Part shown: piece by piece, positions 21,788-27,063 of the stretch | How the letters are laid out: each line of letters begins with the position of its first letter | Position numbering within the stretch: the first letter of the stretch is position 1 | Assembly: GCA_964655775.1 (NCBI GenBank) | Contig: CAZZNQ010000057.1 | Coordinates: 1 to 27,063 of the forward strand | Reading direction: 5' to 3' | DNA: 27,063 nt | DNA from: CAZZNQ01 sp964655775 | GTDB taxonomy: Bacteria; Planctomycetota; Brocadiia; SM23-32 | Program-made: the position numbers and the translations under genes | The notes under the pieces: model-generated | Seen by the model: the letters and a program-made list of their open reading frames with translations, nothing else | Databases searched by the model: none | What the model was told of the DNA's origin: nothing

Positions 21788-23080
21788 TTAAGGGCGGCGC
21801 GGCGCGAACTTGCGGAAGAGGACCACGGTTGTGGCCTCGGAGGCGAAGCCGACCACCAGCATCGCCGCCGCGGCGATGTGATTGTACCAGCCGAGTGCCA
21901 GCAGCGCGGCGCCCAGAGGCAGTATGGACAGGTTTCGGGACATCGCCCCGGCCGCCATCGCGGCCGTGCGTTTGCGCACCATGGCCAGCCCATGGTGGTA
22001 GTTGCGCCATCCGATTACGATCGGCACCAGCAGCAGCACGTATAGCGACTGGCAGGCCATCGCCAGCGGCGCACCCTCTGCGCCCTGCAGGTGGCGAAGG
22101 AAGAGGCGCGCCACGGGTGTCAGAACCACCAGTGCCATGAGCAGAAAAACCCCAGCCGTGATGCGGACCATGAACCGCCGCAGGGCCGGCAGGTTCTCCG
22201 TGCCGAAGGTCACCGATAGGTTGCGGAACTGGTTCACGGTGGACTGGAAGAGCATGTTGACGTTGAAGGCGAGGCTCACGCCGGCGACCATCGCCTCCGC
22301 GGAGACAGCCCCTCCCGAACGCTGAGCCGAGACGGTGAGGAACGCGAAGATGATGGGTCGCGTGAGCGTGAACATGATCGTTGTGGCGACCATGGGGAGG
22401 TAGAAGCGGGCCACTTCCCTTTGGGTAAGTCGGCGGTCCTCCTCGCCGCTGTGGCGCACCCGGTACTTCAGTAGCATCAGCCCTCCGACCACCGTGTGAA
22501 CCGCCACCGGCAGTATCAGTGACAGGCTGAGCGTGAAAACCGGCGACCAGCCGCCGTACAGTCCGACGGCCAAGACACAGACTGCAAGCAACAGGCTGCC
22601 AATCCGCAAGGCGGAGACGATGCCCGTGCGGTGCGCCTGGACAAGCAGGCCCTCGAAATAAAAACAGGCGCCGGTCAGCAGTATCAGGGGCGTGAAATAA
22701 CGCAGATAGACGAGGATGAGGTCGATGTCACGCGAAGGCATATTGTAGATTATCGGCATGATGCGGCCGCCCAGCGGCGTCCACGCCACGACGGCGAGTA
22801 GCGCCGTGCACAGCACCGCAAGGCTCATCACAAAGCGCAGCGTGGCCCGGAAAGACCGGGGACCCCGCACGAGCACGTTGGCCATCTGGGGTGCGAAAGC
22901 CATGACTCCCCGGAACGGGCCGAAGAAGGCCATGGCCAATGCGTACACGGCCAGCTCGCGCACGCCCTCCTCGTACTGGAGCAGCACGTAGTTCTGGACG
23001 AGTCGCCCGGAGAAGACGGCGATGGCCATGAACCCCAATGGCCAGAAGAATCGCCAGTAGCGGCGTGAGGCGGAGGTCAT
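21788..23080 (-). CDS. MATE/MOP-superfamily flippase-like membrane protein
   Basis: 430 aa with about twelve hydrophobic segments spread along the whole length, beginning MTSASRRYWRFFWPLGFM. The layout (two bundles, polar GRLVQNY near the first helix, FAPQMANVLVRGPRSF after the second) fits the MOP superfamily of multidrug and lipid-linked oligosaccharide exporters; it is not close enough to name Wzx, MurJ or Ank. ATG 23080 (minus) has only a weak ribosome site (AGGAC). It precedes the sulfatase-fold gene by 121 nt on the same strand and is divergent from the CNNM genes. Transport of a lipid-linked or small organic substrate is an inference. Confidence 0.8.
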   Translation of the reverse strand: MTSASRRYWRFFWPLGFMAIAVFSGRLVQNYVLLQYEEGVRELAVYALAMAFFGPFRGVMAFAPQMANVLVRGPRSFRATLRFVMSLAVLCTALLAVVAWTPLGGRIMPIIYNMPSRDIDLILVYLRYFTPLILLTGACFYFEGLLVQAHRTGIVSALRIGSLLLAVCVLAVGLYGGWSPVFTLSLSLILPVAVHTVVGGLMLLKYRVRHSGEEDRRLTQREVARFYLPMVATTIMFTLTRPIIFAFLTVSAQRSGGAVSAEAMVAGVSLAFNVNMLFQSTVNQFRNLSVTFGTENLPALRRFMVRITAGVFLLMALVVLTPVARLFLRHLQGAEGAPLAMACQSLYVLLLVPIVIGWRNYHHGLAMVRKRTAAMAAGAMSRNLSILPLGAALLALGWYNHIAAAAMLVVGFASEATTVVLFRKFAPRRP

Positions 23081-23187
23081 TGCTGGTCCTGCGGCGAGCT
23101 TGCAGAAAGGGGCTTGTGGAAGCGCGTGTCTAGACCCCAGTACCCTATCACGCGCGTCAACGGCCTGCACTGAGACACCGCAATAGC

Positions 23188-23216
23188 TTGACTTGACGAG
23201 CACCATTCCTTATGTT
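23188..23216 (+). promoter_or_regulatory. Sigma70-like promoter for the CNNM operon
   Basis: TTGACT (23188-23193), 17 bases and TATGTT (23211-23216). The expected transcript start near 23223 leaves about 30 nt before the GTG start at 23253. It lies between divergent genes; no clear leftward promoter for the flippase was found. Confidence 0.6.
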
Positions 23217-23252
23217 GGATTCCATTGAGGGCGACGCGCATACGGCTTCCCT

Positions 23253-24563
23253 GTGCCCATTTTCCGGGACATTGTCGGTTTGCTGGCGGAAATACCACAT
23301 TTAGCCATTCGGCTTCCCATCCTGCTTGTCACCTTCTGCCTCTCGGCGTTCTTCAGCGGATCGGAGACGGCCCTTTTCTGCTTTCAGCCGCACGAGCTTC
23401 GGCGGATGCGCGACGGCAGCCCTACGGACCAGCTTGTCGCCCACCTCCGTAGCCGACCCAAGCGGCTGCTGATCACCGTGCTGTTCGGCAACATGGTGGT
23501 GAACGTGGTGTTCTACAGCGTCTCCTTCCTTCTCTGGACAAGCCTGGAGCCACAGGTCGGCCAGACCGGCGTGGTGGCGCTTGGCCTCACATCGCTGGTG
23601 GCCGTCATCATCGGCGGGGAGGTGGTGCCCAAGAACACCGCCGTTTCATTCTACGGCACGGTCGGCCGCATTGCCGCGTGGCCGCTTTGGGCCCTGCAGA
23701 AGGTGCTTCTGCCCATCATATACCCGCTTGAGCGTGTTACCGATGCGCTTCTGCGAGTGATCGGTCCTGGGGGCGGCCGGCGGATGATGCCGGAGGAACT
23801 GGAGATGCTGGTGCGGCTCGGCACGCGCGAGGGAATCGTCGACCACGGCGCCGGACAGATGCTGACCGAGGTGATCTGGCTGGGTGAGGTGCGGATCCGC
23901 GAGCTGATGGTGCCGCGCACGGAAATGGTCTGCCACGACCTGCGGAGGCCGTCGGGGGCGCTGCTGGAACTGTTCGAGCAGGAGAAGCTGACGGCCATTC
24001 CGGTCTACGACGGCACGATGGACAACATGCTGGGGCTGGTGCACATCAAGGACGTGATGCTGCGAAAGGTGTCCGAAGACATTCGCGATGCGGTGCGGCC
24101 GATCCCGTTCCTGCCGGAGACCACAACCGTGGAGGGCGCTTTGCGACAGTGCCAGCAGGAACGAACGAAGACGGCGTTCGTGGTTGACGAGTACGGCGCG
24201 GTGGCGGGCCTGATAACGGTGGAGGACCTTCTGGAAGAGGTGGTCGGCGAGATAGGCGACGAATACGACACCGAGGAGGTGCCACCCATACTGGAACTGG
24301 AGGACGGTCGCTATCGTGTGCACGGGCAGTTCAGCCTTCGCGAGTGGGAGGACATGACCGGCGTCGAGTTTCCCGAGATGGGCGTGGACACCGTGGGCGG
24401 GCTGGTGATGACCTTGCTGGGAAGGGTGCCCCGGGCGGGCGACCGCCTGCGCGACGGGCGGCTGGAGTTCGAGGTGGAATCGACCGACGGCAGGACCGCG
24501 AAGAGCCTGCTGGTGCGAGTCCATGATGAGGCAGAGCCGACCGAAGAGGGCGATGATGCTTGA
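23253..24563 (+). CDS. CorC/HlyC-type transporter, CNNM + CBS + CorC domains
   Basis: 436 aa inner-membrane protein. Order: CNNM (DUF21) membrane domain, about 15-165, with the hallmark FFSGSETALF and the IIGGEVVPKNTA segment; an acidic linker; a CBS pair, about 215-340 (RELMVPRTEM and VVDEYGAVAGLITVEDLLEEVVGEI); and a C-terminal CorC_HlyC domain (HGQFSLREWEDMTG to LLVRVHDE). Relatives are linked to magnesium or cobalt efflux and adenine-nucleotide sensing. The start is GTG 23253, placed 30 nt after a predicted transcript start; the ribosome site is poor. It overlaps the next CNNM gene by about 11 nt, so both are translated from one message. Confidence 0.93.
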   Translation: MPIFRDIVGLLAEIPHLAIRLPILLVTFCLSAFFSGSETALFCFQPHELRRMRDGSPTDQLVAHLRSRPKRLLITVLFGNMVVNVVFYSVSFLLWTSLEPQVGQTGVVALGLTSLVAVIIGGEVVPKNTAVSFYGTVGRIAAWPLWALQKVLLPIIYPLERVTDALLRVIGPGGGRRMMPEELEMLVRLGTREGIVDHGAGQMLTEVIWLGEVRIRELMVPRTEMVCHDLRRPSGALLELFEQEKLTAIPVYDGTMDNMLGLVHIKDVMLRKVSEDIRDAVRPIPFLPETTTVEGALRQCQQERTKTAFVVDEYGAVAGLITVEDLLEEVVGEIGDEYDTEEVPPILELEDGRYRVHGQFSLREWEDMTGVEFPEMGVDTVGGLVMTLLGRVPRAGDRLRDGRLEFEVESTDGRTAKSLLVRVHDEAEPTEEGDDA

Positions 24564-25530
24564 CTACGTGCTCATAGCGGCGAGCGTCGCCCTCGCGGGT
24601 TTCCACAGCGGAAACGAAACGGGCTTCTACTGCATCAACCGCCTGCGGCTGCGATTGTGGGCGGACGCCGGCAGAACCAGCGCAAGGGCGCTCCACCGGC
24701 TGGTACAGAAGCCGCAACTGGCCATCAGCACTGTGCTGGTCGGCACGAACATCGGCGTGTATCTGTCGACGGTGTTGCTCACTGACCTGCTGCGGCGCAC
24801 GGAGTGGGCGGGGATGCGGGCGGATGTCTACAGCAGCCTACTCATGCCGCCAATTCTGCTCATCTTCTCCGAGATCGGCCCCAAGTCGCTGTTCCAGCAT
24901 CACGCCGAGCACCTCATGTACCGCACGGTCTGGCCGCTGCGGGTCTCGGAGGTGGTCTTCTACCCGCTCACGCTGCTCCTCAGGTGGATCAGCGGGCTGC
25001 CGGGCAAGGCGCTTCGCCGTCGCAGCACCGAGAGGCGTTCGACCGTGAATCCGGACGCCTTCCGCTTCTACCTGCGCGAGGGGGCGGCGCAGGGGGTGCT
25101 CTCGTCGTTCCAGAGCACGCTGGCGGAGAACATCCTGCGTCTGCGCACGGTGGACGTGGCAACCGCGATGACGCCGCTGGAGCGGGCCGTGATGATCGAG
25201 CATGCGGCATCGGGCGATGACCTGCTGCAGGTGCTGACCGACCACCGTTACTCTCGCATACCCATCTGGCGCGACGAGCCCGAAAACGTGGTGGGGATCG
25301 TCAACCTGATCGACGTTGCGCTGGCGGGCGGGGCTTCGCAGGGGGTGGGGCCGTTTGTGCGCGAGGTGCCGCACCTGCGGCGAACGACCTCGGTTGCCGA
25401 CGCCCTCCGCAAGTTGCGTCAGGAGCGTCAGCAGTTTGCCGTGGTCACCGATGCGGACGGGAACGCGCTGGGAATCGTTACGGTCAAGGATCTGGTGGAA
25501 GAGATAGTGGGCGAACTCCAGGTGTGGTAA
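24553..25530 (+). CDS. Second CNNM/CBS protein, lacks the CorC domain
   Basis: 325 aa, related to the upstream gene. The CNNM domain begins almost at the N-terminus with FHSGNETGFYCINRLRLRL (Asn replaces Ser of the usual SGSET), followed by helices and FSEIGPKSLF where the partner has GGEVVPKNTA. A CBS pair follows (VATAMTPLERAVM; HRYSRIPIWRDEPENVVGIV; TDADGNALGIVTVKDLVEEI), and the protein stops there without the C-terminal CorC_HlyC domain. ATG 24553 or 24556 lies within the end of the upstream gene, behind GAAGAGGG; an earlier in-frame ATG at 24523 is possible. The coupled pair may form a heterodimeric transporter, since CNNM proteins are dimers. Confidence 0.9.
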   Translation: MMLDYVLIAASVALAGFHSGNETGFYCINRLRLRLWADAGRTSARALHRLVQKPQLAISTVLVGTNIGVYLSTVLLTDLLRRTEWAGMRADVYSSLLMPPILLIFSEIGPKSLFQHHAEHLMYRTVWPLRVSEVVFYPLTLLLRWISGLPGKALRRRSTERRSTVNPDAFRFYLREGAAQGVLSSFQSTLAENILRLRTVDVATAMTPLERAVMIEHAASGDDLLQVLTDHRYSRIPIWRDEPENVVGIVNLIDVALAGGASQGVGPFVREVPHLRRTTSVADALRKLRQERQQFAVVTDADGNALGIVTVKDLVEEIVGELQVW

Positions 25531-25558
25531 CATGGAGTTTCGCGAAGAGGAAGAGCAG

Positions 25559-27063
25559 ATGCGCAGAGTGATCGTCGTTCTCTTGGTCGCATGGGGGGCC
25601 GTTGTCGCGCCGTTGCGAGCCGCCGGCCTGCCGGATATGTCGGCGTTCCAGCCCACGCCCGAGCCTCCGTTCCGCATCGAGGGGAACCTGCGCTATCCCG
25701 AGCAGGCGCCGGGATTCCCGACGGTCGCGGCAATCCGGGTGGAGTGTGCGCCCGACCACTACGTCTGGGCCGAGAGCCTGAAGGTGCGCGTCGACGACGG
25801 CCCCCTGGACGCGAGCGTTTCCGAACTGTTCCTGCCGACGCCGAAGGTCAAGTTCGACGAGAACATCGGCGGCGAGGTGAAGTACCTGGACGGAACCTTC
25901 GAGTTCAGCGTGCTCATCGACATTGCGGAGGGTCAGCCGCCCGGCGAGTACACATTGCCGCTCACGGTTACGTACACCGGCTGCGGGCCGGACCTCTGCA
26001 GCCTCGGCAGCGATCCAGTGCGCGTGGACCTGGCGGTGTCGGAAGGGCCTGGCGTGGTCATCGAGATGCCGGAGCGCGCCGAGACCCCGGCTGTGCCGGC
26101 AGCGGAGGAGCAGGCACCCACGGATGAGGAGCCGCCGGAGGAGGAGGGCACGGTCCTCGCAATCCTGCTGGCGTTCGTCGCCGGGCTGGGTCTCACGCTC
26201 ACGCCCTGCATCTATCCGCTCATCCCCGTCACCATGAGTCTTGTGGGCGCTACCTCCGGTGGCAAGCTGGACGGCCTTCTGCGTTCGGCGCTCTACGTGT
26301 TCGGCATATCGGTGAGCTACGCGGCCATCGGCACGGTCGCCGCGGCCACCGGGAAGGTGTTCGGCACGGTGCTCCAGCATCCGGCGGTGTACCTGCTTCT
26401 GGCCGCCATCTTCGTGCTGCTGGCGGGCGGCATGTTCGACCTATATAACATCGACCTCGTGTCGCAGCGCCTTGGACGGCTGCAGGCGAAGCTGCGGGGG
26501 CGATGGGGCCTGGCGGGCATCTTTCTGATTGGTGCCCTCTCCGGCATCGCCGCTACAGCCTGCGTCGCGCCGGTTATCCTCGGCACGCTCAGTTACGTCA
26601 CCAAGACGGGCAACCTGTTCGTAGGGTTCGCCATGTTCTTCGCGCTGGCCTGGGGGATGGGCACCCCGCTGGTGGTGCTGGGCACGTTCGCGGGAGCGGC
26701 GAAGTCCCTTCCCAAGGCGGGCAACTGGATGATCGCGGTCAAGCATGCGTTCGGCATCGCGCTCCTCGGTGCGGCGCTCTACTTCCTCGGGCACAGCGGC
26801 GTTATGTCCGAAGCTGTGTTCCGCCTCGTGGTTATCGGCTTCCTGGTGGTCACGGGCGTGTTTGTGGGTGCCTTCGACACGCTTCCGGCGGATGCGGGGA
26901 AGTGGCAGCGAGCGCGCAAGGCCGTGGGCGTTCTGTTCCTGGTTGCGGCGGCGGTCGTGTTCTTCGGGTTGGGAGTTCGGACCGTGTCGGGCACGGCTTC
27001 TCCGCAGCAGAGCATCGATTGGGTGGAATCCGAGACGGAGGCGCTGGCGCTTGCCGAGGAGCA
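25559..27063 (+). CDS. DsbD-type thiol:disulfide interchange protein, 3' end cut
   Basis: 501 codons in the window, still open at its end. A signal peptide (MRRVIVVLLVAWGAVVAPLRAAG) leads into a periplasmic DsbD-alpha-like domain with Cys142 and Cys147 (YTGCGPDLCSL), then an acidic Pro/Glu linker (about 172-196), then the DsbD membrane core of about eight helices with its two Cys motifs LTPCIYPLIPVTMSLVG (Cys217) and ATACVAPVILGT (Cys335). The last visible residues (SIDWVESETEALALAEE) look like the entry to a C-terminal thioredoxin domain, which lies beyond the window. It moves reducing equivalents from cytosolic thioredoxin to the periplasm. ATG 25559 is preceded by GAAGAGGAAG; an in-frame ATG at 25532 lacks one. 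It begins 28 nt after the CNNM pair, probably in the same operon. Confidence 0.93.
   Translation, partial: MRRVIVVLLVAWGAVVAPLRAAGLPDMSAFQPTPEPPFRIEGNLRYPEQAPGFPTVAAIRVECAPDHYVWAESLKVRVDDGPLDASVSELFLPTPKVKFDENIGGEVKYLDGTFEFSVLIDIAEGQPPGEYTLPLTVTYTGCGPDLCSLGSDPVRVDLAVSEGPGVVIEMPERAETPAVPAAEEQAPTDEEPPEEEGTVLAILLAFVAGLGLTLTPCIYPLIPVTMSLVGATSGGKLDGLLRSALYVFGISVSYAAIGTVAAATGKVFGTVLQHPAVYLLLAAIFVLLAGGMFDLYNIDLVSQRLGRLQAKLRGRWGLAGIFLIGALSGIAATACVAPVILGTLSYVTKTGNLFVGFAMFFALAWGMGTPLVVLGTFAGAAKSLPKAGNWMIAVKHAFGIALLGAALYFLGHSGVMSEAVFRLVVIGFLVVTGVFVGAFDTLPADAGKWQRARKAVGVLFLVAAAVVFFGLGVRTVSGTASPQQSIDWVESETEALALAEE

Overview
The window is GC-rich bacterial chromosomal DNA, gene-dense and without phage, plasmid, CRISPR or intact transposon genes. 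Two GroEL paralogues flanking a groES, a beta-propeller protein, a PEGA lipoprotein, a paired CNNM/CBS locus and TTGACA/TATAAT-type promoters would fit a Planctomycetota/PVC-like or related deep-branching, diderm lineage. That assignment is an inference from gene content, not from a marker tree.

Layout. 1-59: 3' part of a tRNA-Met(CAU). 447-6754 (+): a protein-quality block, groEL1-groES-groEL2-dnaJ-grpE, then a FmdB-type zinc-ribbon protein and YacG; dnaK is not in the window. Perfect GC-rich hairpins separate groEL1 from groES and groEL2 from dnaJ. 6779-8251 (+): a strong sigma70-like promoter, a polytopic membrane protein with a long acidic tail, and a clear intrinsic terminator. 8255-9754 (-): an FGGY sugar kinase. 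9941-13735 (+): a compact four-gene run encoding an amidohydrolase-fold protein that has lost most metal ligands, a cytoplasmic double beta-propeller, a YfcE-type phosphodiesterase and a PEGA lipoprotein. 13748-15847 (-): recG with its own promoter. 15922-16849: about 0.9 kb with no convincing gene, containing hairpins, clustered GGAC/GTCC words and what may be a decayed minus-strand gene pair. 16850-19734 (+): a promoter, an exported protein built of two copies of one unknown module, and a MORN-like lipoprotein. 19771-23080 (-): a MATE/MOP-type flippase followed by an LTA-synthase/OpgB-like membrane sulfatase. 23188-27063 (+): a promoter, two overlapping CNNM/CBS (CorC/HlyC) proteins, and a DsbD-type thiol:disulfide interchange protein cut by the window end.

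How the genes fit together. The first block is cytosolic protein folding. Its two GroELs differ in complementary ways: GroEL1 has altered substrate-groove residues but a normal GGM tail, while GroEL2 has a near-normal groove but no GGM tail and an unusual ATP-pocket segment, so they look subfunctionalised. The second half is mostly envelope biology: lipid or polymer export and head-group transfer, lipoproteins, ion transport and periplasmic redox. The least explained loci are the four-gene operon 9941-13735 and the duplicated-module secreted protein with its lipoprotein partner at 16989-19734; these are the best candidates for an undescribed system.
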